Shown in pieces: positions 22,521 to 32,879 of a stretch of 64,000 nucleotides of DNA (the stretch's first letter is position 1; each line of letters begins with the position of its first letter). The stretch covers positions 62,001 to 126,000 of the forward strand of contig NZ_CP058214.1 in NCBI RefSeq assembly GCF_015482775.1, read 5' to 3'. Both the position numbers and the translations under genes were made by a program. This DNA is from Kaustia mangrovi. Its GTDB lineage: Bacteria; Pseudomonadota; Alphaproteobacteria; Rhizobiales; Im1. The notes under the pieces were generated by a model. The model worked only from the letters and a program-made list of their open reading frames with translations. It was not told the DNA's origin and did not search any database.

Positions 22521-23233
22521 TGGGACAGAAGATCAATCCGACGGGCCTGCGCCTGGGGGTCAACCGGACCTGGGATTCCCGCTGGTATGCCGAGGGCGAC
22601 GAGTATGGCTCGCTGCTGCACGAGGATGTCCGTATCCGGTCGTACCTCAAGAAGCAGCTCCGCCAGGCCGGCGTCTCCAAAATCGTCATCGAGCGTCCGC
22701 ACAAGAAGTGCCGCGTGACGATCCACACGGCGCGCCCCGGCGTGGTGATCGGCAAGAAGGGCGCCGATATCGAGCGCCTGCGCCGCAAGATCGCCCAGAT
22801 GACGGGTTCCGAGGTGCATCTCAACATCGTCGAGGTGCGCAAGCCGGAGATGGATGCCCAGCTCGTGGCGGAGAACGTGGCCCAGCAGCTTGAGCGCCGC
22901 GTGGCGTTCCGCCGGGCGATGAAGCGGGCGGTGCAGTCCGCGGTCCGCCTCGGCGCGCAGGGCATCCGGATCAATGCCGGCGGCCGGCTGGGCGGCGCGG
23001 AGATCGCGCGCTCGGAGTGGTATCGCGAGGGCCGGGTGCCGCTGCACACGCTGCGCGCCGATGTCGATTACGGCGTGGCCACCGCGCATACCGCCTATGG
23101 CACGATCGGCGTCAAGGTGTGGATCTTCAAGGGCGAGATCCTCGAGCACGATCCGATGGCGGCCGAGCGGCGCAATTCGGAACTCCAGGAAGGCCTTCGC
23201 AATCCGCGGCGCGACGCGCCGGCCGGTGCGTGA
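22520..23233 (+). CDS. rpsC: 30S ribosomal protein S3
   Basis: Part of the mRNA entry channel and ribosomal helicase. The protein has 237 residues from ATG 22520 ([18 protein letters not shown]). It contains a KH domain with [15 protein letters not shown] and the C-terminal domain with [20 protein letters not shown]. The start is fixed by the TGATG overlap with rplV; an in-frame extension upstream only reads through rplV. Confidence 0.98.
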   Translation: MGQKINPTGLRLGVNRTWDSRWYAEGDEYGSLLHEDVRIRSYLKKQLRQAGVSKIVIERPHKKCRVTIHTARPGVVIGKKGADIERLRRKIAQMTGSEVHLNIVEVRKPEMDAQLVAENVAQQLERRVAFRRAMKRAVQSAVRLGAQGIRINAGGRLGGAEIARSEWYREGRVPLHTLRADVDYGVATAHTAYGTIGVKVWIFKGEILEHDPMAAERRNSELQEGLRNPRRDAPAGA

Positions 23234-23269
23234 GGTCGAGACGAAGCGATACTTTGAGGACCTGAAGCA

Positions 23270-23683
23270 ATGCTGCAGCCGAAACGGACAAAATACCGCA
23301 AGCAGCACAAGGGCCGTATTCACGGCGCGGCAAAGGGCGGTACCGATCTGAATTTCGGCGCCTATGGCCTCAAGGCCATGGAGCCGGAGCGGGTGACCGC
23401 GCGCCAGATCGAGGCTGCGCGCCGCGCCATGACGCGCCATATGAAGCGTGCGGGCCGTGTGTGGATCCGCATCTTCCCGGACGTGCCGGTGTCGAAGAAG
23501 CCGACCGAGGTGCGCATGGGCAAGGGCAAGGGCGCGCCGGAGTTCTGGGCCGCCAAGGTCAAGCCGGGCCGGGTGATGTTCGAGATCGACGGCGTTCCGC
23601 GCGATATCGCGGAGGAGGCGCTGCGTCTGGCATCCGCCAAGCTTCCGCTGAGGACGCGCTTCATCGCCCGCTACGGCGACTGA
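23270..23683 (+). CDS. rplP: 50S ribosomal protein L16
   Basis: Shapes the A site of the large subunit. The protein has 137 residues opening [19 protein letters not shown], with the conserved [20 protein letters not shown], whose arginine is the residue hydroxylated by YcfD-type enzymes in some bacteria. It precedes rpmC by 64 bp. Confidence 0.98.
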   Translation: MLQPKRTKYRKQHKGRIHGAAKGGTDLNFGAYGLKAMEPERVTARQIEAARRAMTRHMKRAGRVWIRIFPDVPVSKKPTEVRMGKGKGAPEFWAAKVKPGRVMFEIDGVPRDIAEEALRLASAKLPLRTRFIARYGD

Positions 23684-23703
23684 CGCGAACGATTGGGACA
23701 GGG

Positions 23704-23722
23704 ACGCTTCAAGAGCGTTTTT
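23704..23722 (+). terminator. Weak terminator-like hairpin between rplP and rpmC
   Basis: ACGCT (23704-23708) pairs with AGCGT (23714-23718) across a five-base loop and runs into five T residues. The stem is short, so only partial termination or pausing inside the operon would be expected. Confidence 0.3.
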
Positions 23723-23747
23723 GAGAGAGTTGACAGGGACGATCGCC

Positions 23748-23951
23748 ATGAAGGCCAGCGACGTTAAGACCATGAGCGACGATCAGCTCAGCGACGAGCT
23801 GATCAAGCTGAAGAAGGAGCAGTTCAATCTGCGCTTTCAGAAAGCGATCGGTCAGATTGAGAACACTGCGCGTATCCGGCAGATCCGCCGCACCATTGCC
23901 CGTATCAAGACGGCGCAGGGCGAGCGGGCCAAGACCGGCGCGACGGGCTGA
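23748..23951 (+). CDS. rpmC: 50S ribosomal protein L29
   Basis: Small two-helix protein near the tunnel exit. The protein has 67 residues from ATG 23748 ([18 protein letters not shown]), preceded by CAGGGACG; a start nine codons upstream is not family-like. The motif [19 protein letters not shown] is typical. rpsQ follows after 19 bp. Confidence 0.97.
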   Translation: MKASDVKTMSDDQLSDELIKLKKEQFNLRFQKAIGQIENTARIRQIRRTIARIKTAQGERAKTGATG

Positions 23952-23970
23952 TATTCGGAGGCTTTGAGCA

Positions 23971-24219
23971 ATGCCCAAACGCATTCTGCAGGGCGTGGTC
24001 GTGAGCGACAAGAACGACAAGACCGTCGTGGTCCAGGTCGAGCGCCGCTTTACACACCCTCTTCTGAAGAAGACCGTGCGCCGGCGGAAGAAGTTCCACG
24101 CGCATGACGAGGCGAACGCCGCGAAGGTCGGCGACATCGTGCGCATCCAGGAATGCCGGCCGATGTCGAGACAGAAGCGCTGGGCACTCATTGCCGAGGC
24201 GGCTGACGACCAGGCCTGA
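23971..24219 (+). CDS. rpsQ: 30S ribosomal protein S17
   Basis: Early-binding 16S protein with an OB fold. The protein has 82 residues: [20 protein letters not shown] at the N-terminus, then [20 protein letters not shown] and [16 protein letters not shown]. Last gene of the classical S10 operon; 76 bp separate it from rplN. Confidence 0.98.
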   Translation: MPKRILQGVVVSDKNDKTVVVQVERRFTHPLLKKTVRRRKKFHAHDEANAAKVGDIVRIQECRPMSRQKRWALIAEAADDQA

Positions 24220-24295
24220 ACGGCCGGGTATTCGAGGATTTGAGAAAGACGCGCCCCACGCAAGTCGGGCCGCTCGAAGCAAGACGGGTAATGCC

Positions 24296-24664
24296 ATGAT
24301 TCAGATGCAGACCAATCTGGATGTCGCCGACAATTCCGGCGCGCGACGCGTCCAGTGCATCAAGGTTCTGGGTGGCTCGAAGCGGAAATATGCCGCTGTG
24401 GGCGACATCATCGTGGTCTCCGTGAAGGAGGCCATCCCCCGGGGGCGCGTCAAGAAGGGCAATGTGATGAAGGCGGTCGTCGTCCGCACGGCCAAGGACA
24501 TCCGCCGCCCGGACGGCTCGGTCATCCGGTTCGACCGCAACGCCGCCGTTCTGGTCAACAACCAGGGCGAGCCGGTCGGCACGCGTATCTTCGGCCCCGT
24601 GCCGCGCGAGCTTCGGGCGAAGAACCACATGAAGATCATTTCGCTGGCGCCGGAGGTGCTCTAA
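24296..24664 (+). CDS. rplN: 50S ribosomal protein L14
   Basis: Forms intersubunit bridges and is a ribosome-silencing-factor docking site. The protein has 122 residues from ATG 24296 ([20 protein letters not shown]), the invariant family N-terminus. First gene of the spc operon. Its TAA overlaps the rplX ATG by one base. Confidence 0.99.
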   Translation: MIQMQTNLDVADNSGARRVQCIKVLGGSKRKYAAVGDIIVVSVKEAIPRGRVKKGNVMKAVVVRTAKDIRRPDGSVIRFDRNAAVLVNNQGEPVGTRIFGPVPRELRAKNHMKIISLAPEVL

Positions 24665-24981
24665 TGGCGGCTAGGATCAAGAAGGGCGACCATGTGATCG
24701 TGGTGGCCGGCAAGGACAAGGGCAAGCACGGCGAGGTCCTGAAGGTATTGCCGAAGGACGAGCGTGCGCTCGTACAGGGTGTGAATGTCGCGCGGCGGCA
24801 TCAGCGCCAGACGGCGAACCAGGAAGGCGGCATCGTGGCCAAGGAGATGCCGATCCACCTTTCGAACCTGGCTCTTGAGGACCCCAAGGACGGCAAGCCG
24901 AGCCGGGTCGGATACAAGATCCTCAATGATGGGCGCAAGGTGCGGTTCGCACGGCGCTCCGGGGAGGTCATCGATGGCTGA
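24664..24981 (+). CDS. rplX: 50S ribosomal protein L24
   Basis: Assembly initiator with a KOW motif ([20 protein letters not shown] at about 6-25). The protein has 105 residues. It is tightly coupled on both sides: one base of overlap with rplN and eight bases with rplE. Confidence 0.98.
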   Translation: MAARIKKGDHVIVVAGKDKGKHGEVLKVLPKDERALVQGVNVARRHQRQTANQEGGIVAKEMPIHLSNLALEDPKDGKPSRVGYKILNDGRKVRFARRSGEVIDG

Positions 24982-25549
24982 TACCTATACTCCGCGGCTG
25001 CAGAAGCTGTACCAGGACACGATCCGCGCGCAGCTCACCGAGACGTTCGGCTACAAGAACGTCATGGAGGTTCCGCGGCTCGACAAGATCGTGCTCAACA
25101 TGGGCGTGGGCGAGGCGGTCGGCGATTCCAAGCTGGTCAACTCCGCGGCCGCCGACATGGCGCTGATCGCGGGCCAGAAGCCCGTCATCACCAAGGCGCG
25201 CAAGTCGATCGCGACGTTCAAGCTGCGCGAGGGCATGCCGGTCGGCGTCAAGGTGACGATCCGGCGCAACCGCATGTACGAGTTCCTGGACCGTCTTGTC
25301 ACGGTGGCGCTGCCGCGCGTGCGCGACTTCCGGGGCCTGCCGGCGACCAGCTTCGACGGCAACGGCAACTATGCGATGGGCATCAAGGAGCACATCGTGT
25401 TCCCGGAGATCGACTACGACAAGGCAGACCGGATCTGGGGCCTCGACGTCATCGTGTGCACGACCGCGCGCACCGATGAGGAGGCCAAGGCGCTGCTCGA
25501 CGGTTTCAATTTCCCGTTCCGCCAGCGCTCCCAGCGCCAGGCGGCCTGA
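24974..25549 (+). CDS. rplE: 50S ribosomal protein L5
   Basis: Binds 5S rRNA and contacts the P-site tRNA. The protein has 191 residues from ATG 24974 ([15 protein letters not shown]), with [20 protein letters not shown] and [20 protein letters not shown]. The eight-base overlap with rplX fixes the start. Confidence 0.98.
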   Translation: MADTYTPRLQKLYQDTIRAQLTETFGYKNVMEVPRLDKIVLNMGVGEAVGDSKLVNSAAADMALIAGQKPVITKARKSIATFKLREGMPVGVKVTIRRNRMYEFLDRLVTVALPRVRDFRGLPATSFDGNGNYAMGIKEHIVFPEIDYDKADRIWGLDVIVCTTARTDEEAKALLDGFNFPFRQRSQRQAA

Positions 25550-25595
25550 ACGGGCCGGCCAGGACTGGCGCGAGACAGGAAGTCAGAGGACGACG

Positions 25596-25901
25596 ATGGC
25601 TAAGAAGAGCTCGATCGAGACGAACAACAAGCGCAGGAAGCTTGCCAAGGCCTATGCCGGCAAGCGCGCCCGCCTGAAGGAGATCGCGCGCGACCGCTCG
25701 CTCCCGATGGAAGAGCGGTTTGCCGCACAGCTGAAGCTGTCCGAGCTGCCGCGCAATTCGGCGCCCAGCCGGATCCGCAACCGGTGCGAGGTTTCCGGAC
25801 GCCCGCGCGCCTTCTATCGCAAGCTGAAGATGTCGCGTATCGCGCTCAGGGAATACGCCTTGAACGGCGCCGTTCCCGGCATGGTCAAGTCGAGCTGGTA
25901 A
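25596..25901 (+). CDS. rpsN: 30S ribosomal protein S14
   Basis: Late-assembly protein of the small-subunit head. The protein has 101 residues, the long form that lacks the zinc-binding CxxC pairs: only one Cys is seen, in [15 protein letters not shown]. The start at ATG 25596 ([18 protein letters not shown]) follows AGAGGACG. Confidence 0.98.
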   Translation: MAKKSSIETNNKRRKLAKAYAGKRARLKEIARDRSLPMEERFAAQLKLSELPRNSAPSRIRNRCEVSGRPRAFYRKLKMSRIALREYALNGAVPGMVKSSW

Positions 25902-25927
25902 GAGCGGACTTTTAGGAGACGAGGCAG

Positions 25928-26326
25928 ATGAGTGTTCAGGATCCGCTCGGCGATATGCTGACCCGCATCCGCAATGCACAGATGCGGCGCAAGACCAAGG
26001 TTACGACCCCGGCGTCGAAGCTGCGCCGGCGCGTGCTGGATGTGCTTCAGAGCGAAGGGTTCATCCGCGGCTATGCCGAGGTCGAGTACGAGGACGGCAA
26101 GTCGGAATTCGAGATCGAGCTGAAATATTTCGATGGCGAGCCCGTCATCCATCAGATTCAGCGGGTCTCCACGCCGGGCCGGCGCGTCTACACCGCAGTC
26201 GACACGATGCCGATCGTTTACAACGGCCTCGGGGTCTCGATCCTGTCGACGTCGAAGGGCGTGATGTCGGATTCCGACGCGCGCGACCAGAATGTCGGCG
26301 GCGAGGTTCTGTGCACGGTGTTCTGA
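25928..26326 (+). CDS. rpsH: 30S ribosomal protein S8
   Basis: Binds the central domain of 16S rRNA and in E. coli represses the spc operon. The protein has 132 residues: [18 protein letters not shown] at the N-terminus and the C-terminal signature [20 protein letters not shown]. In the 99-bp gap to rplF a GGCCGG/CCGGCC hairpin (26373-26388) is visible. Confidence 0.98.
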   Translation: MSVQDPLGDMLTRIRNAQMRRKTKVTTPASKLRRRVLDVLQSEGFIRGYAEVEYEDGKSEFEIELKYFDGEPVIHQIQRVSTPGRRVYTAVDTMPIVYNGLGVSILSTSKGVMSDSDARDQNVGGEVLCTVF

Positions 26327-26425
26327 TGCGCTCCGGCGCATGATGTGAGAGTGACGAATTTGCCGCGGGCGCGGCCGGACAGCCGGCCTCGACCCCGCGA
26401 GAGCCAAGGACAGGGAAGTTGAGCG

Positions 26426-26959
26426 ATGTCGCGCACCGGTAAGAAACCCGTCGCCGTGCCGCAGGGCGTTTCGGTCACGGTCGATGGTCAGGCGGTATCC
26501 GTGAAGGGCCCCAAGGGCGAGCTCTCCGCGGTGCTCGTCGAAGAGGTGATCGCCAAGTTCGAGGATGGCGAGATCAGGATCGATCCGCGCGATCAGTCCA
26601 AGCGCGCGCGCTCCATGTGGGGCATGTCGCGCACGATCGTCTCCAATCTGGTGGAGGGCGTCGCCGACGGGTTCACGCGCAAGCTGGAGATCAGCGGCGT
26701 CGGCTACCGCGCGGCGGTGCAGGGCGAGGAGCTCCAGCTCCAGCTCGGCTTCAGCCACGATGTGCGCTATCCGATCCCGGAGGGCATCACCATCCAGACG
26801 CCGAAGCCGACCGAGGTCGTGATCTCCGGCATCGACAAGCAGCGTGTCGGCCAGGTCGCCGCGGAGATCCGCGGTTTCCGCCCGCCGGAGCCCTATAAGG
26901 GCAAGGGCGTGAAATATGCCGACGAATACATCTTCCGCAAGGAAGGCAAGAAGAAGTAA
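26426..26959 (+). CDS. rplF: 50S ribosomal protein L6
   Basis: Located near the sarcin-ricin loop. The protein has 177 residues in two repeated folds, with [16 protein letters not shown] at the N-terminus and the C-terminal signature [16 protein letters not shown]. rplR starts 15 bp after its stop. Confidence 0.98.
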   Translation: MSRTGKKPVAVPQGVSVTVDGQAVSVKGPKGELSAVLVEEVIAKFEDGEIRIDPRDQSKRARSMWGMSRTIVSNLVEGVADGFTRKLEISGVGYRAAVQGEELQLQLGFSHDVRYPIPEGITIQTPKPTEVVISGIDKQRVGQVAAEIRGFRPPEPYKGKGVKYADEYIFRKEGKKK

Positions 26960-26974
26960 CGGAGCGAGAGACCC

Positions 26975-27337
26975 ATGTCTGCCAAGCTGTCGCCAAAGGA
27001 GCGTCGCCAGGGCCGTGTCCGCAGGGCGTTGCGTTTGCGCGCTCAGGGACGCCCGCGTCTGTCGGTTCACCGCTCCCACAAGAATATCTATGCTCAGGTC
27101 ATCGATGATGATAAGGGCGTAACGCTTGCCGCCGCCTCGAGTCTCGACCCCGATCTCCGGGGCAAGCTGAAGACCGGCGGCGACACCAATGCGGGAAGCG
27201 AGGTCGGCAAGCTGATTGCCGAGCGCGCCAAGAAGGCCGGCGTCTCCGACGTCGTGTTCGACCGCGGCGGTTACATCTATCACGGTCGGGTGAAGGCCCT
27301 GGCCGACGCCGCGCGCGAGGGCGGCCTCAACTTCTGA
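26975..27337 (+). CDS. rplR: 50S ribosomal protein L18
   Basis: Third 5S rRNA-binding protein of the central protuberance. The protein has 120 residues: [20 protein letters not shown] at about 31-50 and [20 protein letters not shown] near the C-terminus. It lies three bases before rpsE. Confidence 0.98.
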   Translation: MSAKLSPKERRQGRVRRALRLRAQGRPRLSVHRSHKNIYAQVIDDDKGVTLAAASSLDPDLRGKLKTGGDTNAGSEVGKLIAERAKKAGVSDVVFDRGGYIYHGRVKALADAAREGGLNF

Positions 27338-27340
27338 CGG

Positions 27341-27904
27341 ATGAGTGAACGGGCACGAAGCGCCATGAGAGAACGAGACGAACGCGACAGCGAATTTGTG
27401 GACAAGCTGGTCCACATCAACCGCGTGGCCAAGGTGGTCAAGGGCGGCCGGCGGTTCGGCTTTGCCGCGCTGGTCGTCGTGGGCGACCAGAAGGGCCGTG
27501 TCGGTTTCGGCCATGGCAAGGCGCGCGAGGTGCCGGAAGCCATCCGCAAGGCGACCGAGACGGCGAAGCGCAACATGCTGCGCGTGCCGCTGCGCGAGGG
27601 CCGCACGCTCCATCACGACGTGGTCGGCCATCACGGCGCGGGCCGCGTGGTGCTGCGCGCGGCGCCGGCCGGTACCGGCATCATCGCCGGCGGCCCGATG
27701 CGTGCCGTCTTCGAGACGCTGGGTGTGCAGGACGTTGTGGCCAAGTCTGTCGGGACCTCCAATCCCTACAACATGGTTCGCGCGACCTTCGAGGCGCTCA
27801 AGGGCGAGATGAGCCCGCGCCAGGTTGCGTCCCGCCGCGGCAAGAAGGTCAGCGATATCGTTGCGCGCCGCCGCGACGCGACCGCGGTCGCCGCGACGGA
27901 GTGA
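27341..27904 (+). CDS. rpsE: 30S ribosomal protein S5
   Basis: Decoding-accuracy protein at the mRNA entry channel. The protein has 187 residues from ATG 27341, with [20 protein letters not shown] in the double-stranded-RNA-binding-like N-terminal domain. Neither ATG 27341 nor ATG 27365 ([11 protein letters not shown]) has a clear ribosome binding site, so the first eight residues are uncertain. The three-base gap after rplR suggests coupling. Confidence 0.96.
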   Translation: MSERARSAMRERDERDSEFVDKLVHINRVAKVVKGGRRFGFAALVVVGDQKGRVGFGHGKAREVPEAIRKATETAKRNMLRVPLREGRTLHHDVVGHHGAGRVVLRAAPAGTGIIAGGPMRAVFETLGVQDVVAKSVGTSNPYNMVRATFEALKGEMSPRQVASRRGKKVSDIVARRRDATAVAATE

Positions 27905-27957
27905 AGCGCGCAAACGGACCGCATGGGATTGCGGGCGCTGGACAGGGATGATGAACC

Positions 27958-28158
27958 ATGGCTAAGGCGACAAAGAACAAGACCATTACGGTGGAGCAGA
28001 CCGGCAGCCCGATCGGCTTCGCCAAGGACCGTCGCGCCACTCTGATCGGTCTCGGTCTGAACAAGATGCGGCGCCGCAGCACACTTCCGGACACGCCGGA
28101 AGTGCGCGGCATGATCCGCAAGGTCAACCATCTCGTGCGCGTCGTCGAGGACGCGTGA
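27958..28158 (+). CDS. rpmD: 50S ribosomal protein L30
   Basis: Small two-domain protein of the large subunit. The protein has 66 residues with [20 protein letters not shown] and the C-terminal [16 protein letters not shown]. It sits between rpsE and rplO as in most proteobacteria. Confidence 0.98.
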   Translation: MAKATKNKTITVEQTGSPIGFAKDRRATLIGLGLNKMRRRSTLPDTPEVRGMIRKVNHLVRVVEDA

Positions 28159-28187
28159 GAACAGGCGAATCGGGGCCGGAGGCACCA

Positions 28188-28688
28188 ATGAGGCTCAACG
28201 AACTTACCGATAATCCCGGGGCCCGGCACCGGACCAAGCGTGTCGGCCGCGGCATCGGGTCCGGGCTCGGCAAGACGTCCGGCAGCGGCCAGAAGGGTCA
28301 GAAGGCGCGCTCGGGCGTCGCCGTCGACACCTTCGAGGGCGGCCAGATGCCGATCTACCGCCGCCTGCCGAAGCGCGGTTTCACCAACATCTTCGCCAAG
28401 GACTACAACGAGATCAATCTCGGCCGGGTCCAGAAGGCGATCGATGCCAAGAAGCTCGACGCGAAGAAGCCGGTCAATGCAGAGGCTCTGCTCCAGGCCG
28501 GCGTCATCCGCCGCCTGAAGGACGGTGTGCGCCTGCTCGGCAAGGGCGAACTCTCCACCAAGGTGACCTTCGAGGTCGACCATGCGTCCAAGAGCGCGAT
28601 TGCCGCAGTGGAGAAGGCCGGCGGCAAGGTCGAGATCAAGGCCCCGGCGAAGGCGGCCAAGGCGGAAGACGACGGGGCGTCGGCCTGA
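28188..28688 (+). CDS. rplO: 50S ribosomal protein L15
   Basis: Late-assembly large-subunit protein. The protein has 166 residues from ATG 28188 ([20 protein letters not shown]) behind CCGGAGG; an in-frame start 33 bp upstream is discounted. The glycine-rich segment [20 protein letters not shown] is typical. The C-terminal 15 or so residues are Ala/Lys/Glu-rich. Confidence 0.98.
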   Translation: MRLNELTDNPGARHRTKRVGRGIGSGLGKTSGSGQKGQKARSGVAVDTFEGGQMPIYRRLPKRGFTNIFAKDYNEINLGRVQKAIDAKKLDAKKPVNAEALLQAGVIRRLKDGVRLLGKGELSTKVTFEVDHASKSAIAAVEKAGGKVEIKAPAKAAKAEDDGASA

Positions 28689-28699
28689 CGTGATCGTTC

Positions 28700-28728
28700 G
28701 GGCGGCGTCCGGTACGCCGCCCGCTTTC
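28700..28728 (+). promoter_or_regulatory. Hairpin between rplO and secY
   Basis: CGGGCGGCG (28700-28708) pairs with CGCCGCCCG (28716-28724) and is followed by CTTTCC. The stem is strong but the U-run is weak, so it could attenuate rather than end transcription into secY. Confidence 0.4.
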
Positions 28729-28768
28729 CTGTGAAGGTCCAAAGAGCGTAGAGCCCCAGAGGCGTCAG

Positions 28769-30100
28769 ATGGCTTCAGCAGCAGAACAGCTTGCCGCGAA
28801 TATCAATCTCGCCGCCTTTGCCAAGGCGGAGGATCTGAAGAAGCGAATCTGGTTCACGCTGGGCGCGCTGCTGATCTACAGGCTCGGGACCTATATCCCC
28901 ATTCCAGGCATCGATCCGGTCGAGCTCGGGCGTCTCGTCCAGCAGCAGTCGACCGGCATTCTCGGCTGGATCAACGGTCTCGCCGGCGGCGCGCTCGGCC
29001 GCATGGCGATCTTCGCCCTCAACATCATGCCGTACATCACGGCATCGATCATCGTGCAGCTCATGACGACGGTGTCGCCGCATCTCGAGCAGCTCAAGAA
29101 AGAGGGCGAGCAAGGCCGCAAGCAGATCAACCAGTATACGCGCTACGGCACGGTGATCCTGGCGGCGCTGCAGGCCTACGGCATCGCGGTGGGGCTGGAG
29201 GGCTCCGGAACGGTGGTCATCGAGCCGGGCATGTTCTTCAGGGCGACGACCGTCATCACGCTGACCGGTGGAACGATATTCCTGATGTGGCTCGGCGAGC
29301 AGATCACCGCGCGCGGTATCGGCAACGGCATCTCGCTCATCATCTTCTCCGGCATCGTCGCACAGCTTCCAAGCGCGCTCGCCAGCACGCTCGAGCTCGG
29401 CCGCCAGGGCGTTCTGTCGACCTATATCATCATCGGCGTCATCGTGATGGCCATCGCCGTGATCGCGTTCATCGTGTTCATGGAGCGCGCCCAGCGCCGG
29501 CTGATCGTGCAGTATCCCAAGCGCCAGATGGGCAACAAGGTGTTCCAGGGCGACACCTCGCACCTGCCGCTGAAGCTCAACACGGCCGGCGTCATTCCGC
29601 CGATCTTCGCCTCCTCGCTTCTGCTGCTGCCGATCACGGTGGCCAATTTCTCCGCGGGCCAGGGGCCGGAATGGCTGACCGATATCACCGCGCTGCTCGG
29701 CCCGGGACAGCCGCTGTTCCTGACCTTCTACGTGGCGCTGATCCTGTTCTTCGCCTTCTTCTACACCGCCATCGTCTTCAATCCGCAGGACACTGCGGAC
29801 AATCTGAAGCGCTATGGCGGGTTCATTCCGGGGATCCGTCCGGGTGAGCGGACGGCGCAGTATATCGATTACGTGCTCACCCGGATCACCGTCGTCGGTG
29901 CGCTCTATCTGGCCCTGGTCTGCCTGTTGCCGGAGATCCTGCGCACCCAGGTCGCGGTTCCCTTCTACTTCGGTGGCACGTCGCTCCTTATCGTGGTCTC
30001 CGTGACGATGGACACGGTCGCCCAGATCCAGAGCCATCTGCTCGCGCACCAGTATGAGGGGCTTGTGAAGAAAGCCAAACTGAGAGGGGCGCGGCGATGA
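28769..30100 (+). CDS. secY: Preprotein translocase subunit SecY
   Basis: Forms the protein-conducting channel of the inner membrane. The protein has 443 residues with ten hydrophobic spans expected. The family segments RLGTYIPIPGIDP (early periplasmic and plug region), NGISLIIFSGIVAQLP and IPGIRPGERTAQYIDYVLTR are visible. Its stop overlaps the adk start by four bases (ATGA). It partners with SecE, encoded at 1977-2174. Confidence 0.99.
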   Translation: MASAAEQLAANINLAAFAKAEDLKKRIWFTLGALLIYRLGTYIPIPGIDPVELGRLVQQQSTGILGWINGLAGGALGRMAIFALNIMPYITASIIVQLMTTVSPHLEQLKKEGEQGRKQINQYTRYGTVILAALQAYGIAVGLEGSGTVVIEPGMFFRATTVITLTGGTIFLMWLGEQITARGIGNGISLIIFSGIVAQLPSALASTLELGRQGVLSTYIIIGVIVMAIAVIAFIVFMERAQRRLIVQYPKRQMGNKVFQGDTSHLPLKLNTAGVIPPIFASSLLLLPITVANFSAGQGPEWLTDITALLGPGQPLFLTFYVALILFFAFFYTAIVFNPQDTADNLKRYGGFIPGIRPGERTAQYIDYVLTRITVVGALYLALVCLLPEILRTQVAVPFYFGGTSLLIVVSVTMDTVAQIQSHLLAHQYEGLVKKAKLRGARR

Positions 30101-30675
30101 ATCTCATCCTTCTAGGACCTCCGGGCGCGGGCAAGGGCACCCAGGCGAAACGGCTGGAGGAGCGCTTCGGCGCCAAGCAGCTTTCGACCGGCGACCTTCT
30201 GCGCGCCGCGATCGCGGAAGGCTCCGAGCTCGGCCGGAAGGTCGAGGGCATCATGGCGCGCGGCGAGCTCGTCCCCGACGATATCGTTGTCGACCTGATC
30301 GCCGAGCGCATCTCCTCGCCGGAATGCGCCAAGGGGTTCATTCTCGATGGCTTCCCGCGCAATGTCTCCCAGGCCGACGCGCTCGACCGCATGCTTGGCC
30401 AGAAGGGCGCCAAGCTCCATGCGGTGATCGAGCTCGGCGTCGACGACGAGATCCTGGTGAGCCGGATCGAGAAACGCGCCTCCGAGATGGAAGGCGCGGT
30501 GCGCGCCGACGACAATGTCGATGCGCTGAGGAAGCGTTTGAAGGTCTACCATGAGCAGACCGCTCCTTTGATCGCCTATTATGGCGAGAAGGGAATCTTG
30601 AAGACTGTCGACGGGATGGCGGATATCGACGCCGTGTCCCGCCAGATCGAGGAGGTGTTGGAAACGGCGGCCTGA
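30097..30675 (+). CDS. adk: Adenylate kinase
   Basis: Interconverts ATP, AMP and ADP. The protein has 192 residues with the P-loop GPPGAGKGTQ at about 7-16 and GFPRNVSQAD in the NMP-binding region. The LID is the short form without zinc cysteines (SRIEKRASEMEG), hence 192 rather than about 214 residues. It is translationally coupled to secY. Confidence 0.99.
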   Translation: MNLILLGPPGAGKGTQAKRLEERFGAKQLSTGDLLRAAIAEGSELGRKVEGIMARGELVPDDIVVDLIAERISSPECAKGFILDGFPRNVSQADALDRMLGQKGAKLHAVIELGVDDEILVSRIEKRASEMEGAVRADDNVDALRKRLKVYHEQTAPLIAYYGEKGILKTVDGMADIDAVSRQIEEVLETAA

Positions 30676-30676
30676 T

Positions 30677-30802
30677 CCACGGAATACCAAACGCATGGTT
30701 GACGAAACGCTTGACTCGTCATACATAGCGCATTCCGTGGTCGATCGTGATGGCTGGCTTCTGGAGAGTCCGCGTGCCGGGCTTCCGTGAAGGACCAGCC
30801 AT
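30677..30802 (+). promoter_or_regulatory. Alpha-operon promoter and leader hairpins
   Basis: CCACGGAAT (30677-30685) and ATTCCGTGG (30732-30740) are perfect inverted repeats enclosing a possible promoter (TTGACG 30699-30704, 17 bp, TACATA 30722-30727). Downstream, ATGGCTGG (30750-30757) pairs perfectly with CCAGCCAT (30795-30802). In E. coli S4 represses this operon through a leader fold. No rpsD is present in the window, so any regulator here is unknown. Confidence 0.4.
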
Positions 30803-30886
30803 GTGCCATTGAGGCAATCCGTCCAACGAACAACGAAGATGGGCCGTGGCCGGTAATCGCCGCGGTGACGTGCAGGAGAACGCGAC

Positions 30887-31255
30887 GTGGCTCGTATTGC
30901 AGGCGTCAACATTCCGACGGACAAGCGCGTGGAGATCGCGCTGACCTATATTCACGGCATTGGCCGGCAGAAGGCGAGGGATATCTGCAAGACTGCGGGC
31001 GTGCCCTCCGAGCGCCGGGTGAACCAGATGTCGGACGGGGAGCTTTCGCTGGTCCGCGAGACGATCGACAAGGACTACGTGGTCGAGGGCGACCTGCGCC
31101 GCGAGGTGGCGATGAACATCAAGCGCCTCATGGATCTCGGCTGCTACAGGGGGCTGCGCCATCGTCGCGGCCTGCCGGTGCACGGCCAGCGGACCCACAC
31201 CAATGCGCGTACGCGCAAGGGCCCGGCGAAGCCGATCGCCGGCAAGAAGAAATAA
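30887..31255 (+). CDS. rpsM: 30S ribosomal protein S13
   Basis: Small-subunit head protein bridging to the large subunit. The protein has 122 residues from GTG 30887, preceded by AGGAG (30874-30878). The helix-two-turn-helix region [18 protein letters not shown] and the C-terminal [20 protein letters not shown] are present. First gene of the alpha operon. Confidence 0.98.
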   Translation: MARIAGVNIPTDKRVEIALTYIHGIGRQKARDICKTAGVPSERRVNQMSDGELSLVRETIDKDYVVEGDLRREVAMNIKRLMDLGCYRGLRHRRGLPVHGQRTHTNARTRKGPAKPIAGKKK

Positions 31256-31277
31256 CCGGATCGAAGCGAGCTGACCC

Positions 31278-31667
31278 ATGGCCAAAGACAAGACCCGCCT
31301 GCGCCGCAAGGAACGCAAGAATATCACCTCCGGCGTCGCGCATGTTGCAGCGTCGTTCAACAACACCATGATCACCATCACCGATGTGCAGGGCAATGCC
31401 ATTTCGTGGGCGTCGGCCGGCAAGATGGGCTTCAAGGGTTCGCGCAAGTCCACGCCCTATGCCGCTCAGGTGGCGGCGGAAGAGGCCGGCAAGCGGGCCC
31501 AGGAGCATGGCATGAAGACGCTCGAGGTCGAGGTCAAGGGACCGGGCTCGGGACGCGAATCGGCACTCAGGGCGCTGCAGTCCATCGGCCTGCAGATCAC
31601 CGCGATCCGCGACATTACGCCGATCCCGCACAACGGTTGCCGCCCGCCCAAGCGGCGCAGGGTCTGA
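31278..31667 (+). CDS. rpsK: 30S ribosomal protein S11
   Basis: Platform protein close to the mRNA exit. The protein has 129 residues with [20 protein letters not shown] and the C-terminal signature [19 protein letters not shown]. rpsD does not follow; rpoA comes next after 127 bp, the usual alphaproteobacterial arrangement. Confidence 0.98.
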   Translation: MAKDKTRLRRKERKNITSGVAHVAASFNNTMITITDVQGNAISWASAGKMGFKGSRKSTPYAAQVAAEEAGKRAQEHGMKTLEVEVKGPGSGRESALRALQSIGLQITAIRDITPIPHNGCRPPKRRRV

Positions 31668-31794
31668 CCCGTTGTCCTGTCCGGCGCGTCCTGGGCTCCA
31701 GCGAAGGGCGCACCGGCATAAGAGACGTCGCGAATGGCCGGCCGCATTTCTTGCGGGCCGGTCGTTTGGGAACTAGCGAACGAGGGTTCGAAAC

Positions 31795-32814
31795 GTGATT
31801 CACAAGAACTGGCAGGATCTGATCAAGCCGAACAAGCTCGATATCACGCCAGGGCGCGATCCCAAGCGGGTCGCCGTGGTGGTGGCCGAGCCGCTCGAGC
31901 GTGGCTTCGGTCTCACCCTTGGCAATGCGCTGAGGCGGGTGCTCCTGTCGTCGCTGCAGGGCGCGGCCGTCACCTCGGTGCAGATCGACGGCGTTCTCCA
32001 CGAGTTCTCCTCGATTGCCGGCGTGCGCGAGGACGTGACCGACATCGTCCTCAACATCAAGGAAATCGCGCTTGCCATGCATGCGGAGGGCCCCAAGCGC
32101 CTGCTCCTGAAGAAGGAGGGGCCGGGCGTGGTCACCGCCGGCGACATCGAGGAGATCGCCGATGTGGAGATTCTCAATCCCGAGCATGTGATCTGCACGC
32201 TCGACGAGGATGCCGAGATCCGCATGGAGTTCACCGTCGACACCGGCAAGGGCTATGTCGCCGCCGACCGCAACCGGCCGGAGGACGCGCCCATCGGTCT
32301 CATCCCGGTGGACAGCCTCTACAGCCCCGTCAAGCGGGTCTCCTACCGGGTGGAGAACACCCGCGAGGGCCAGATCCTCGACTATGACAAGCTCACCATG
32401 ACGGTGGAGACGGACGGGTCCGTCAAGCCGGACGACGCAGTGGCCTATGCCGCGCGCATCCTGCAGGACCAGCTCCAGATCTTCATCAATTTCGAGGAGC
32501 CGACCAAGGTCGTCGAGGAGGACAAGCAGGCCGCCGAGCTGCCGTTCAACGCCGCGCTCCTGAAGAAGGTGGACGAGCTGGAGCTGTCGGTGCGTTCGGC
32601 CAACTGCCTGAAGAACGACAATATCGTCTATATCGGCGATCTCATTCAGAAGACCGAGGCGGAGATGCTGCGCACGCCGAATTTCGGCCGCAAGTCGCTG
32701 AACGAGATCAAGGAGGTGCTGGCGCAGATGGGCCTGCATCTCGGCATGGAGGTTCCGAACTGGCCGCCCGAGAATATCGAGGAGCTGGCCAAGAAGTACG
32801 AGAACCAGTACTGA
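31795..32814 (+). CDS. rpoA: DNA-directed RNA polymerase subunit alpha
   Basis: Assembly platform of RNA polymerase and contact for UP elements and activators. The protein has 339 residues from GTG 31795. The N-terminal dimerisation domain has [20 protein letters not shown]. The C-terminal domain (about 265-339) has [19 protein letters not shown] and [20 protein letters not shown]. Confidence 0.99.
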   Translation: MIHKNWQDLIKPNKLDITPGRDPKRVAVVVAEPLERGFGLTLGNALRRVLLSSLQGAAVTSVQIDGVLHEFSSIAGVREDVTDIVLNIKEIALAMHAEGPKRLLLKKEGPGVVTAGDIEEIADVEILNPEHVICTLDEDAEIRMEFTVDTGKGYVAADRNRPEDAPIGLIPVDSLYSPVKRVSYRVENTREGQILDYDKLTMTVETDGSVKPDDAVAYAARILQDQLQIFINFEEPTKVVEEDKQAAELPFNAALLKKVDELELSVRSANCLKNDNIVYIGDLIQKTEAEMLRTPNFGRKSLNEIKEVLAQMGLHLGMEVPNWPPENIEELAKKYENQY

Positions 32815-32879
32815 ACAACGTTTGACCGGCCGGCGGGGCCTCGCCCCGACCGGTCCGCCGATCCCGTAAGGAGCGAGTG

